From: Roseibacillus persicicus
GTDB taxonomy: Bacteria; Verrucomicrobiota; Verrucomicrobiia; Verrucomicrobiales; Akkermansiaceae
Assembly: GCF_014651675.1 (NCBI RefSeq)
Contig: NZ_BMXI01000022.1
Span: 1 to 64,000, forward strand
Length of the DNA: 64,000 nucleotides
Direction of reading: 5' to 3'
The notes under the pieces: generated by a model
Databases searched by the model: none
What the model was told of the DNA's origin: nothing
What the model saw: the letters and a program-made list of their open reading frames with translations, nothing else
Shown: in pieces, positions 34,219 through 43,948 of the stretch
Layout of the letters: each line of letters begins with the position of its first letter
Position numbering within the stretch: the stretch's first letter is position 1
Made by a program: the position numbers and the translations under genes

Positions 34219-34565
34219 AGGTTTTGTTTTTTTTGAAATCCGCGCTCTGTGTTGTGCCGGAGAGCGAGGCTTGCTTGATCCTGAAGTAGCAGTTTTCAGC
34301 GTTACCACTATGAGTAAGGTCTCCTTCATAAAATAGGTTTCACTCGACGTTATTGTGTAAAGATGCGCCATCCGGGTTTCGGTGGGTCTGACTGAGTATT
34401 TATTTTTTTCTAAGATAATCCCTACCTTTAGGCGTTCTTGGAGGGTCTATGGCTGTTTTAGGGATTTGTGTTTTGGTATTTTTGTGTTCTTGTTTTATCT
34501 CTAAAGGGCGGTTTGGTGCTCGCGGTTGTTCGGTGAGATGCCGTCGAGCGGTGAAGAGAAACGAG
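34219..34565. other. Divergent intergenic region between two giant surface-protein genes
   Basis: 347 bp, AT-rich in the middle. It holds a predicted plus-strand promoter (34390-34416) whose spacer and -10 recur at 57223-57243. A frame stays open upstream of 34566 but encodes no signal peptide in that position, so it is treated as 5' leader. Confidence 0.5.
34390..34416 (+). promoter_or_regulatory. Predicted promoter
   Basis: CTGACT, a 17-bp spacer, then TAAGAT (34411-34416): 4/6 matches to each sigma-70 hexamer. The stretch ATTTATTTTTTTCTAAGATA recurs with one extra T before the cytochrome gene at 57342. Confidence 0.4.
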
Positions 34566-37500
34566 ATGAAAAGCGCAAACAAAGTTCGAGATTTGCTGGT
34601 TCTTGCCGTAGCGGCAGGTTCCTCTTTGGCGCACGGCGACTTGGTTCACCGTTGGACTTTTGACGAGCCGGTCGGGTCAGCTCCGAGCGGCACGATCGTG
34701 GCCGATTTGATTGCCGGTGCAGAAGCGGTTGTGATCGGCGAGTGGCAGGCACAAGCGACCTTCACCGGAGAGGGAATTCGTTTGCCGGGGACTTCCAATG
34801 GAAATCATTCCCTCGGTTTCATGTCACCCTATCTCGACCTGCCCGATGGTCTCATTTCGTCAAAGGTGAACCTGACTATTGAAATTTGGGCAGCTCCTCA
34901 TTCAGTGACAAACTATGATCGCCTTTTCGATTTTGGTCGGTCGAATTTGACCCATGGACCCAATGCGGAACCGGGGGAAATCAACGACATCAATGGCCAA
35001 GGTGCGATTCCCGGAGCATCCAATGCAGACGACAATCTTTATTATTCCTTTGCAGTAGGAGATGACCCCAATGTCCAGCGGTTGGATGCGGTCGTTAATG
35101 ATGAACGGGGAAATCCCGCCTATCACCACGATGTCGCTCGGGCAACCAGTCTGGGGCAGACCTACCATTACGTGTGCACCTTCGAGGATGGAGTGGGCAC
35201 CTACGGGCAGCAGGGGGGCAGGTTGACTTGGTTCCGGGATGCCGAGCTAGTCTATTCTGCGGACGTGGACTTTCGCCTGAATGAGATGGAGGACGTGAAC
35301 AATTGGTTGGGACGATCGCAATACACGAACGATTGGAATGCGGATGCTGAGTATGTTGAAGTTCGGATCTGGGACCATGCGCTGAGCTCACAGGAGATTG
35401 CAAACAATTTCGTCAACGGTCCCGACTTTCTCCAAGATAGCGATAGTGATGATGACGGGCTTCTCGATGTGGCGTTCGAGGACGTGTATTTCGGGAATCA
35501 TGATGGCGTGGCGACTCCCTCTGAGCTGGCCCTCCACGATGGAAACGGCGACGCGGATGGGGATGGCTTTTCCAACTTGGAAGAGCAAATGATCGGCACT
35601 GATCCCACCGATCCGCAATCGCCCCCACCACTCCCGAATCCAGACCATCTTTGGACATTTACTTCCCAAGCTGATTCTGCGGTAGAGTCAGGATTAATAT
35701 TTCCTGATGAAGGGGGAGGAGACCGCAAAGTGACCTTGGTGGGGCAAGGGGGTGCGCTCGATGGGCGGCAGGTGATTTTACCAGGGAGCACGACAGGCAA
35801 TCAGCCTCTTGCCGGAATCGCAGCTTACCTGAACTTGGATAATGGAATTGTTTCGTCGTCGCCGAGTGTGACGTTCGAGGCATGGGCGACCCCTTTGTCG
35901 AACAAGACTTGGGCCAGGCTCTTTGACTTTGGTCGGACGGTGGAAACCAGTGGCCCGGGGGCGGAACCGGGTGAGGTCGTCGATGGCGTGGGGAATCCCG
36001 GCAACTACAGCGCGCATGATAATCTGAGCCTCACCTTCAATGTGGCGAATGACCTCAACCAGCAACAACTGGAGGGAGAGATTGATGACAACGGGCCAGT
36101 CTTCACATTCTCCACTGCTCCCACCATTCCTGGAACCGAGTATCATTACGTCTTCGTGGTCGAGGATGGGGTGGGAGAATTCGGGAGTGCTGGGATTCGC
36201 GTGAGTTGGTATCGCGATGGGGTCTTGCAGAATTTCGACGATTTCAATTTTCGTCTCGAGGACCTGGAGGACGTGAATAATTGGGTTGGACGCTCCATGT
36301 ATGGGGGAGATTCGAATGCTCATCTTGCTCTCAATGAACTCCGGATTTATCGCTCGGCTCTCGGTGAACAACAGGTTCAGGCGAGTGCTTTTTTGGGGCC
36401 GGATCCTACCAGTGGTCCGCCTGAACCCCCAGCCCCCGCGGTGATTCCGACCTTGCGCTGGGACTTCGATGTTTCCGCTGGTAATGCGGAGGAGGGGATG
36501 ACTTTTCTCGATGCCAGTTCGCGTGAAGAGTTGGTGGTGAAGGGGAATGGGGCTCTACTGAACGGTAGTGAGATTATTCTCCCCGGTGGCACGAACGGCG
36601 AGGAAAGCGCGGCAACAATCTCCGCATATCTCGAGCTGCCAAATGGCCTCATCTCTTCCTTTCGGGAGTTTACTATCGAAGGATGGATGACGCCTCTTTC
36701 TTCGCGCTTTTGGCAAAGAATTTGGGACTTCGGAAACTGCACGGAAACCCATGGTGCCGGAGCTTTGCCGGGAGAGATCGTGGATGATGCCGAGGCTCCA
36801 AATTTCTTTCAGGCCAACGATAATCTCTTTCTCTCCTGGAACATGCAGGGGACTTTGGGCGCTCATCGTCTTGGGGGCAAAATCAATGCCGGAGGGGAGA
36901 CGCAAGTGGATACGGATTTGTCGGGCACGACTTCCGTTGGGAGCGAATACCACTTTGTGATGACTGTCGAAGAAGGCGCCGGAAGCGCGGGTGCGGGCGG
37001 GTGTCGGGTGAGGTGGTATCGCGACAGTGTTTTTTCGGGGAGTATCGATTTGCCGTTTCGTTTGCAAGATATGGAAGATGTAAACAATTGGATTGGCCGT
37101 TCCAATTGGTCGCCTGACGAAAATTCCCATCTTTCGCTAAATGAGCTTCGGATCTATGATTCCGTGTTGAGTGCGCAAGAGGTGAAGACAAGCTTCCAAG
37201 ACGGTCCCAATACAGTGTTCGCACCGCCGGTAGCAGAGGATGATGCCGCCACACTACACGAAGGGCAGAAGGTGTTGCTTGATGTTTTGCGCAATGACTC
37301 AGGCAATCCTGACCCCACGACGGTCGCGGTGGTCTCGCCTCCTGTGCGGGGAAGTACTGAAGTTCAACCTGATGGGAAAATTCTTTATTCACATACCCAC
37401 GGGAGTGGCGCATTTGATTCCTTTACATATACGGTAGAAAACTTTGCAGGCGCTTCAGTGCCAGCTTCGGTGGAGCTCACAGTAACTCCTGACTTGCGCA

Positions 37501-40118
37501 TCACCAATGAGGCCTGGACCATGCCGGAGGAACTCCCTCCGCCGACTTGGACTTTGGAAGACGCGTTGCCGGGCTTGACCTTCGAGCGTCCGGTCTGCCT
37601 GACTAACGTTCCGGGGGATATCAATCAGATTTATGTCTGCGAACAGGAGGGCGTTATCAAACGAGTGGCAGATGTCACGGCGCAGGCACCAGTGGCGAAC
37701 AATTTTCTCGATCTGACGGCCTTAGGAACCGGCTTCGATGAAGGCCCCTTGCTTGCCGGTCAGCCCGAAAATGGATTGCTTGGTTTGGCCTTTCATCCGG
37801 ACTACGAGAACAACGGTTTTTTCTTTGTGGCCTATACGGTGAACGAAGGGGGAGACTACTTTCAAAGGGTATCAAGATTCTCTCGGGATGCCTCTGATTC
37901 CACGGTTGCGGATCCAAACAGCGAAGTCGTTCTCCTCCACATCGATGACTTTGGACTCAATCACAATGGGGGAGATCTTCACTTCAGCCCCCTTGATGGC
38001 TACCTCTACTATGCGACTGGAGACGGGCAAAATTCCTCGAGCGGACAGGCGCGTAGTCAGCAGATTGACGACGATTTTTACTCGGGGATTTTCCGTCTGG
38101 ATGTCGATAAGAGGCCTGGAAACCTAGCGCCCAACGCCCATCCTTCCATCCCGACCAATGGCAGTGGAGAAGCCGGTTTTTGGGTGCCGGTGGACAATCC
38201 TTTCGTTCACGCCAGTCTTGGTGGCGACTGGGATGGGATGTTCAATGGAATCGATTATTCGAGCTCATTGGGCACAATTCGCACTGAGTTCTGGGCAACT
38301 GGAATCCGTCACGCTTGGCGGATGTCGTTCGACGTGGAGACAGGCGAACTCTGGGTGGGCGATGTGGGACAGGTTCTCTATGAAGAGATCAATCGCATCG
38401 AGCGGGGCGGAAATTATGGGTGGGCCTATCGCGAGGGCGCTCATGATTTCAACGGGGCTCTCGGGGACGCTCCGGTCGGATTCAGTTCCATCGATCCAGT
38501 CTACGAGTATGTGCACACCGCCCAACCAGGGGATCCCAATTTCAAAGGGAATTCTGTAGTAGGAGGTTCGGTATATCGGGGGGCGAGCTATCCCTCGCTC
38601 GTGGGGAACTACGTTTTTTGCGATTCTATTTCGGGCCATGTTTGGAAAATGGATCTCGAGAGCGGGGCTGTTGAAAGGCTTACCGGCTTGCCGGGGGCTT
38701 ACGGGGTTTTCTCTTCCATGGGGACCGATCCAGCGACTCAAGACATCTTGTTTTGTGCTTATCTCGAGGGCAAAATTATGCGGTTGACCCTTGGCAGCGC
38801 AGACTCCCATGATTTCCCCCAGACTTTGAGTGATACAGGGTTGTTCGCTGACCTCGGCGAGCTCTCTCCTTCTCCAGGGCTTCTGCCTTATCAACCGAAT
38901 CTTCGTTTCTGGAGCGACCATGCGACCAAGAACCGGTGGTTTGGGATCCCTCATTCGGACAAACGGATGACTTGGACTCGCGAAGGTGCGTGGACTTATC
39001 CGTCGGGTATGGTCTGGGTGAAGCATTTTGAATTGGCGACTGAGCGCGGGAATGCGGCAACCAACAAACGCTTGGAGACTCGAGTTCTAGTGAAGAACGA
39101 AGAGGGTGCCTACGGGGTCACTTATCGCTGGAATGAGGAACAGACGGAGGCCTATCTGGTTCCCTCTTCGGGAGCGCAATTCGAGTTGGCAATCGATGAG
39201 AGCGGAGATGAAAGCGAACCTCATATCCAGACTTGGGAACTGCCAAGCCGAAGTGCCTGTATGACCTGCCATCAAGGGGACCCGCTCTCTTTCACCACAC
39301 GGCAGTTGAATCTTTCCCAAGAGGTCAACGGATTCTCTGGTAATCTCCTGACGCTGCTTGAGGCTGGTGGATACTTGTCCAATTCTCCTGATCCGTTAGA
39401 GACCTTGCCCTTTCATGTTCGTCCCGATGAGTTGCAATACTCTCTGGAGCAAAGGGTGCGATCCTATCTCTCGGTCAATTGCGCCTACTGTCATCAGGAT
39501 GGTGGGAGTGTGGGAGGATTGTGGGATGGAAGGGAGGCGCTCATGCTGGAGGAGACAGGGCTAATCAATAGGGCCCCGATAGTTGATGGGGGGGATGCGC
39601 GAAACAAATATGTCGTTCCTGGTGAGGTGGCTCACAGTGTTCTTCTCCACCGCATTGCGGCCACCCCTCCCTTCACCCGTATGCCTCCTTTATCGACCTC
39701 AGAGCTCGACGAAGAGGCGATCGCCCTGGTAACGGAATGGATTCAGTCCGGTCTGCCCCAGAACCGCCTTTACCCCGACTGGGCTGGCCCGAACGGTTAT
39801 CAACTCACTGGCACGCGAACGGACGATGACGATGGTGACGGACGGAGTAACTATGATGAATTTCTATTCGGAAGCAACCCGCTCACACCGGATTCTGAAG
39901 CTTTGCTAAGTCTGACAGGCCATGGCGAGCTGACTTTTAGACGACAGCCCTTCCGTCGCTACACAGTTGAGACCAGCTCGGACCTGTCTGGTTGGGAGAG
40001 CTGGAATGCGTTGCCAAATACAGATTCATTTTTCGATACCAGCTTTCTGGAAGTCACACCATTTGACACCAGTAACGAAGCAAGGCGCTTCTGGCGTTTG
40101 CAGGTTCGAGAGCCATAA
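34566..40118 (+). CDS. Giant surface dehydrogenase with two heme c motifs and LamG domains
   Basis: The start at 34566 opens a signal peptide (MKSANKVRDLLVLAVAAG..., cleaved near SLAHG), giving 1850 residues. Three LamG-like domains (~25-290, ~365-620, ~650-875) each contain a near-identical motif (DVNNWLGRS, DVNNWVGRS, DVNNWIGRS). Then come a cadherin-like Ig domain (~885-975) and, from ~995, a glucose/sorbosone dehydrogenase-type propeller (GLLGLAFHPDYENNGFFFVAYT, FGLNHNGGDLHFSPLDGYLYYATGDG, EEINRIERGGNYGWAYREG). C1565-x-x-C-H and C1639-x-x-C-H follow, the second beside typical c-type landmarks. A DDDGDGRSNYDEF repeat and a tail ending RFWRLQVREP finish it. It probably oxidises a sugar bound through the LamG domains and passes electrons to its own hemes, perhaps at the cell surface (inference). 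Confidence 0.85.
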   Translation: MKSANKVRDLLVLAVAAGSSLAHGDLVHRWTFDEPVGSAPSGTIVADLIAGAEAVVIGEWQAQATFTGEGIRLPGTSNGNHSLGFMSPYLDLPDGLISSKVNLTIEIWAAPHSVTNYDRLFDFGRSNLTHGPNAEPGEINDINGQGAIPGASNADDNLYYSFAVGDDPNVQRLDAVVNDERGNPAYHHDVARATSLGQTYHYVCTFEDGVGTYGQQGGRLTWFRDAELVYSADVDFRLNEMEDVNNWLGRSQYTNDWNADAEYVEVRIWDHALSSQEIANNFVNGPDFLQDSDSDDDGLLDVAFEDVYFGNHDGVATPSELALHDGNGDADGDGFSNLEEQMIGTDPTDPQSPPPLPNPDHLWTFTSQADSAVESGLIFPDEGGGDRKVTLVGQGGALDGRQVILPGSTTGNQPLAGIAAYLNLDNGIVSSSPSVTFEAWATPLSNKTWARLFDFGRTVETSGPGAEPGEVVDGVGNPGNYSAHDNLSLTFNVANDLNQQQLEGEIDDNGPVFTFSTAPTIPGTEYHYVFVVEDGVGEFGSAGIRVSWYRDGVLQNFDDFNFRLEDLEDVNNWVGRSMYGGDSNAHLALNELRIYRSALGEQQVQASAFLGPDPTSGPPEPPAPAVIPTLRWDFDVSAGNAEEGMTFLDASSREELVVKGNGALLNGSEIILPGGTNGEESAATISAYLELPNGLISSFREFTIEGWMTPLSSRFWQRIWDFGNCTETHGAGALPGEIVDDAEAPNFFQANDNLFLSWNMQGTLGAHRLGGKINAGGETQVDTDLSGTTSVGSEYHFVMTVEEGAGSAGAGGCRVRWYRDSVFSGSIDLPFRLQDMEDVNNWIGRSNWSPDENSHLSLNELRIYDSVLSAQEVKTSFQDGPNTVFAPPVAEDDAATLHEGQKVLLDVLRNDSGNPDPTTVAVVSPPVRGSTEVQPDGKILYSHTHGSGAFDSFTYTVENFAGASVPASVELTVTPDLRITNEAWTMPEELPPPTWTLEDALPGLTFERPVCLTNVPGDINQIYVCEQEGVIKRVADVTAQAPVANNFLDLTALGTGFDEGPLLAGQPENGLLGLAFHPDYENNGFFFVAYTVNEGGDYFQRVSRFSRDASDSTVADPNSEVVLLHIDDFGLNHNGGDLHFSPLDGYLYYATGDGQNSSSGQARSQQIDDDFYSGIFRLDVDKRPGNLAPNAHPSIPTNGSGEAGFWVPVDNPFVHASLGGDWDGMFNGIDYSSSLGTIRTEFWATGIRHAWRMSFDVETGELWVGDVGQVLYEEINRIERGGNYGWAYREGAHDFNGALGDAPVGFSSIDPVYEYVHTAQPGDPNFKGNSVVGGSVYRGASYPSLVGNYVFCDSISGHVWKMDLESGAVERLTGLPGAYGVFSSMGTDPATQDILFCAYLEGKIMRLTLGSADSHDFPQTLSDTGLFADLGELSPSPGLLPYQPNLRFWSDHATKNRWFGIPHSDKRMTWTREGAWTYPSGMVWVKHFELATERGNAATNKRLETRVLVKNEEGAYGVTYRWNEEQTEAYLVPSSGAQFELAIDESGDESEPHIQTWELPSRSACMTCHQGDPLSFTTRQLNLSQEVNGFSGNLLTLLEAGGYLSNSPDPLETLPFHVRPDELQYSLEQRVRSYLSVNCAYCHQDGGSVGGLWDGREALMLEETGLINRAPIVDGGDARNKYVVPGEVAHSVLLHRIAATPPFTRMPPLSTSELDEEAIALVTEWIQSGLPQNRLYPDWAGPNGYQLTGTRTDDDDGDGRSNYDEFLFGSNPLTPDSEALLSLTGHGELTFRRQPFRRYTVETSSDLSGWESWNALPNTDSFFDTSFLEVTPFDTSNEARRFWRLQVREP

Positions 40119-40139
40119 ATACGATAAAGAGAGTCTGTT

Positions 40140-41444
40140 ATGAAAATAACACATTGGGTCCATCTTGTATGGTTGTTGGTAGCTGGGGGAGCTTTTCTCG
40201 CAGGGCGAAGTTTGTCGGGCCCCGCTTCAGGAGAACAGTCCGCCCAGACCGCTCCCACTCGCTCAACGGCTGCACGACAGCAGTCGACATCTTCATTGAG
40301 TCGAAGCGATAGTTCGGTTGGGGGTGGTGAGTCGAATGCATCTTCGGGTGAGTGGATCCCCGGATCGGGCAAAGAGTTGAATCCCGAGGCGATGGCGGAA
40401 GCTTTGACCACCATACTCGGTGAGCCTGATCCTCTGAAGCGTCAGCGGGAGTTTGCGACCTTGCTGGAATCGTTGACGAAGGAAAATGCGGCAGCAGCAG
40501 TGGAAGCTTTCGAAAAAATGCCGCGGTCGGGTTGGAGTTATGGGCATGAGTTTACCTTGCTGACCAATGCCTGGGGCAGGCTCGATGGTCCTGCCGCTAC
40601 CGAGTTTGCCATGGCGCGTGAAGGCCGTGGACGTGAGTGGGCTCTGGGTTCGGTGATGTCCGGTTGGGCCTCCGAAGATCCTGAGGCGGCCAGGCAGTTT
40701 GTTGCTGGAATCGAAGGGGAAGGGGAGCGGCACACCCTGATGCGGGGATTGGTTACCGGAACGTCCCAACGCGATGTGAATGCTGCCACGGCTCTCGTTT
40801 TGGAGTTGGAAGATGAAGGACGCGCGCAGGATTTGATGGGTCATGTGGCCCGACAGCAATTGATGCAGGGTTTCGAGCTAGCGTCTTCTTGGGCCGATTC
40901 GCTCCCGGAGGGGCAGGTGAAGGGGAGTGCCTTGCATTCATTGGCGAATGGTTTTGTCAGAAGCGATCCTGAGCAAGCAGCGCTTTGGATTGGACAGTAT
41001 GCGAATGATGAGCACGCCACTGGCGCGGTCGGTGAAGTTGCAGAAGAATGGGCAGAGCGGGAGCCCGAATCCGCAGTGAGCTGGGCTGCCAGTTTACCCG
41101 AAGGGGAAGGCCGCAATCGCGCCATGTCGGAGACGATGTGGGAGTGGGCGGGGCGTGACATCGTCGCGGCTGGCGAGTTCTTGGCAAGCTCGCCGCAGGG
41201 AGAAGATTTGGACCATGCCGCAGGTTCTTATGCTCGTCGGGTTGTTCGGGAGGAGCCGGAATCCGCTATGGAGTGGGCCTTGGCCATCGGCAACGACGAG
41301 GTGCGCCGGGATGCAATCATCAACACTGCCCGGGGATGGATTGAGCATCACCCTGACTCTGGTCAGGAGTGGCTCTCCGGTTCGAATCTTCCTGAAGATG
41401 TCGTGGCCGAGATTAACCGCCCCCGCGACCGACGTCGCCGCTAG
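40140..41444 (+). CDS. Exported alpha-helical repeat protein
   Basis: A 434-residue protein with an N-terminal signal or anchor helix (MKITHWVHLVWLLVAGGAFLAG) and a low-complexity Ser/Gln/Thr linker to ~residue 75. From there ~30-40-residue helical repeats run to the end, most with an E-x-A-x-x-W-A core and a LPEGxxR turn (SWADSLPEGQVKGSALHSL, SWAASLPEGEGRNRAMSET). Such repeat proteins are common in Verrucomicrobia and probably mediate protein-protein contacts; there is no enzymatic motif. It starts 21 bp after the giant dehydrogenase gene and 12-27 bp before the metzincin-type gene, so the three look like one operon. Confidence 0.7.
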   Translation: MKITHWVHLVWLLVAGGAFLAGRSLSGPASGEQSAQTAPTRSTAARQQSTSSLSRSDSSVGGGESNASSGEWIPGSGKELNPEAMAEALTTILGEPDPLKRQREFATLLESLTKENAAAAVEAFEKMPRSGWSYGHEFTLLTNAWGRLDGPAATEFAMAREGRGREWALGSVMSGWASEDPEAARQFVAGIEGEGERHTLMRGLVTGTSQRDVNAATALVLELEDEGRAQDLMGHVARQQLMQGFELASSWADSLPEGQVKGSALHSLANGFVRSDPEQAALWIGQYANDEHATGAVGEVAEEWAEREPESAVSWAASLPEGEGRNRAMSETMWEWAGRDIVAAGEFLASSPQGEDLDHAAGSYARRVVREEPESAMEWALAIGNDEVRRDAIINTARGWIEHHPDSGQEWLSGSNLPEDVVAEINRPRDRRRR

Positions 41445-41471
41445 AGAAGTGAGAGGATGAGAAATGAGTCT

Positions 41472-42245
41472 ATGAAGAGTTCTATACAAAGATGCGGGGC
41501 GATGGCGTGTTTCGCTTTCTTGATTGGCCAAGACGGAAGGGCACAAGTTGTTCGGGAGTGGACTTCTGCCGACGGGCGCACCCTGCAAGGGGCCTATCTC
41601 GAGGGTGACGAGGAGAAAGTGAAGTTGAGAAAACGAGGCGGGACTGTGGTGGAGATTCCCTTGAAGCAGCTTTCGAAAGAAGACCGGGAGCTGGTTTTGG
41701 AGAAAGTGGAAGCGGAGCAAGAAAGAGCAAGGGAAGCCAATGGCGAGCTGGAAAAGGAAAAGCTCTTAGCCGGCCCCTTTACCTATCAACTATCGGATGG
41801 ACATGAAAATTGGCCCGAGGACCGAAAGAAGCGAATCGTGGACGCCATGGAAGCAGCGGTGATTTACATGAACAAACACGGTAAGTTTAAGAAGCATGTC
41901 TATGCCAACAACAGCCCGGGAACACCCACCGCTGATGCGAACTTTGACGGTTGGATCAACTGGGGGGGAAGCATTAGCCGACGAGTCGCGCTACACGAGT
42001 TTTCCCACACTTTGGGAGTTGGCACTCATCCCAATTGGAGGAAGAACATTAAGGATGGCAAGTGGACCGGCGAACATGCACTCACCCAGCTTCGGGAGTT
42101 CGATGGTCCCGACGCTGTTCTGTATGCGGATCGCCAGCATTTTTGGCCCTATGGTTTGAATTTTGACAACGAGTCTTCCGAAGTCAACGACCTGCGCTTT
42201 GTCAAAATGCTTGAGGCTCTCCGCAAAGATATGGGGCTGGAGTGA
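41472..42245 (+). CDS. Secreted metzincin-type zinc peptidase with SHD1 domain
   Basis: A 257-residue protein from the ATG at 41472, which gives a signal peptide ending DGRAQ; an in-frame ATG at 41457 directly after GAGAGG is an alternative. Residues ~25-75 form an SHD1-like domain (REWTSADGRTLQGAYL, IPLKQLSKEDREL), a small module common in the PVC group. The catalytic half carries H175-E-x-x-H179-x-x-G-x-x-H185 (HEFSHTLGVGTH), the complete metzincin zinc site, with a downstream Met in the C-terminal region as possible Met-turn. Its operon position after the giant surface dehydrogenase suggests it may trim or mature exported proteins. It could equally be a general secreted protease. Confidence 0.75.
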   Translation: MKSSIQRCGAMACFAFLIGQDGRAQVVREWTSADGRTLQGAYLEGDEEKVKLRKRGGTVVEIPLKQLSKEDRELVLEKVEAEQERAREANGELEKEKLLAGPFTYQLSDGHENWPEDRKKRIVDAMEAAVIYMNKHGKFKKHVYANNSPGTPTADANFDGWINWGGSISRRVALHEFSHTLGVGTHPNWRKNIKDGKWTGEHALTQLREFDGPDAVLYADRQHFWPYGLNFDNESSEVNDLRFVKMLEALRKDMGLE

Positions 42246-42286
42246 AGCCTTCTTCGGCCTGCATGCTTTCGACAGGCGGATGCCCG

Positions 42287-43948
42287 TTACTCAAAAACCA
42301 ACAGCGAAACACCTTGTCGGGGAAGTGTAAGGGAGAGCCGGGTGTGGTCGTCGCTCACTTGAAGGGTGGAAGTGGTCTTTATCTGAGCCAGTTGGCCCGC
42401 TGATTTGAGTTCAACGAGTTGTTCGTTCGTCGGTTCCTGCGGCGAACCGAGAGCCAGCCAGAGATTGTAAGAGTTGCTGTGTTGTTCATCGATCCGGAAG
42501 TGGCTGAGCTTCTTGTTCCTCGCGGAATAGCCATCGAGTTGGAGGGTGATGCGAGCGTCTGCGCCCGGGACGTCGAAGTCGTGATAGTGCCAGAGCATAA
42601 TGGCGAGGCGCTCTCCGGATCGAGTGGCTACCGCTGAGACATCAGGGCGGCCACGCACACCCTGTTTGAGCATTTCGTCGAGAGATACCTCGCAATCGCT
42701 ACGCACGAGTAGACGGTCACCCTTTAGCTGGGACATCATGCGAAAGGTATTGAGTACGGGCTTGTCGATGCCCCGGGTGGCAAGTGCCCGGAAGCCGGCG
42801 AAATAGGGTTGGTCCTCGAATTCGAAGGCCCACGTGAGCGCGCCCTCCAGATTGACGCCACGGCGGGTAGCGAGATCGAGCTTGCGGGGGAAGCTGGCAG
42901 CGGTGTAGCTGGAATACATCGTGCCATTGCGGTAGGCCAGATTCGGACCTTGGCACGCGGCACAGCCTTCGGGATCTGACTCGCCAATGACAATTGGGGT
43001 GTTTTTAAGTTCCGGAAACTGGGCGATGACGGCAAAGGCACGGTCGATATCGCGTAGTTGATTGGCGATTCCCATTTGCACGTGGCCGTCTCTGTGTTGG
43101 GGCGCTCCTTTGGCATGGAAGGACAGAAAATCGAGCGGGGTGCCCTTTTCTCCGGTCGCGTGGTTCTTTCCTTCAAGACAGTGTTTGATATATCTTTCCA
43201 AGAAGTCTCCTCCCGGTCCACCTGCGACATCAGGGCCTCCGACCTTGGCGTTAGGAATGGCTCGGCGCACTCCGGCCAAAGCATGATCATTCAGCTTCAT
43301 GAATTCCTCGGTGGTTCCTCTCCAATAGCCGATGTTAGGTTCATTCCACGTCTGCCAATACCAGTTCGCAACTTCGTCTTTCCCGTAGCGTTCCAGGCAG
43401 TGCTTGGCCCATTGGTAGCAGAGCTCTTCCCACTTTTGATAATCTTTCGGAGGGTAGGTCCATCCGGTATAGATCTCGTCGTAGCTGGCCCTTGGTGTCC
43501 AGTGGTGACGGTAAGGGGTTGGCTTGGAGGAAAGAGCTTCAGGCATAAAGCCGAGCTGCATGTAGGGTCGCACATCATTCTCGAGGTAGGCATCGATGAT
43601 GTCGTCGATAATGGTGTAGTCGTAGATGGGATTGCCCTCCTCGTCTTCGGTGTAAATGTTGGTCGAGCCCCATTTCAGAGCTGCGGTGCCATCTCCGGTC
43701 GTGAATAGATTGTGAGCGCGAAAGTAGACGTTCTTTGGACTCATCTCGCCAAGCTCTCCCAAAAGTGAGCGCCCGTCCTTCATCGTGGCGTAGTTGGGTT
43801 CGTCGGCCCCAAAGAAACGCCAGATGGGTTTCCACGAAGTGAGCGGTTTGTTCGTTTCCACAGTGATTTGGACTTCAAATGGTTCGGCGGCGAAGACTGG
43901 GGTAGCCAGCGAAAGACCGGTGATGAGGGGCAAAAGGTGTTTAAACAT
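42287..43948 (-). CDS. Secreted GH39-family glycoside hydrolase
   Basis: A 553-residue protein with a signal peptide (residues 1-20, ending VFA). It has the (beta/alpha)8 layout of clan GH-A: acid/base Glu203 in WNEPN and candidate nucleophile Glu323 in IVIGES. Similarity around these motifs and the C-terminal beta-sandwich (~480-553) fit family GH39, best known for beta-xylosidases and alpha-iduronidases. In a uronate/ulvan-type context it would release xylose or uronic acid from oligosaccharides. It converges on the metzincin gene and is separated from the TRAP operon by a 421-bp gap, so it has its own promoter. Specificity is not readable from the sequence. Confidence 0.85.
   Translation of the reverse strand: MFKHLLPLITGLSLATPVFAAEPFEVQITVETNKPLTSWKPIWRFFGADEPNYATMKDGRSLLGELGEMSPKNVYFRAHNLFTTGDGTAALKWGSTNIYTEDEEGNPIYDYTIIDDIIDAYLENDVRPYMQLGFMPEALSSKPTPYRHHWTPRASYDEIYTGWTYPPKDYQKWEELCYQWAKHCLERYGKDEVANWYWQTWNEPNIGYWRGTTEEFMKLNDHALAGVRRAIPNAKVGGPDVAGGPGGDFLERYIKHCLEGKNHATGEKGTPLDFLSFHAKGAPQHRDGHVQMGIANQLRDIDRAFAVIAQFPELKNTPIVIGESDPEGCAACQGPNLAYRNGTMYSSYTAASFPRKLDLATRRGVNLEGALTWAFEFEDQPYFAGFRALATRGIDKPVLNTFRMMSQLKGDRLLVRSDCEVSLDEMLKQGVRGRPDVSAVATRSGERLAIMLWHYHDFDVPGADARITLQLDGYSARNKKLSHFRIDEQHSNSYNLWLALGSPQEPTNEQLVELKSAGQLAQIKTTSTLQVSDDHTRLSLTLPRQGVSLLVFE

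Noticed and set aside
34449-34565. Upstream extension of the 1850-aa protein with a hydrophobic start (MAVLGICVLVFLC)
   Set aside because: It would put a second signal sequence and a basic stretch before the clear signal peptide at 34566; the upstream part reads as leader DNA.
42246-42286. GCCT...AGGC hairpin between the metzincin and GH39 stops
   Set aside because: A four-base stem without a T-tract is too weak to call a terminator.
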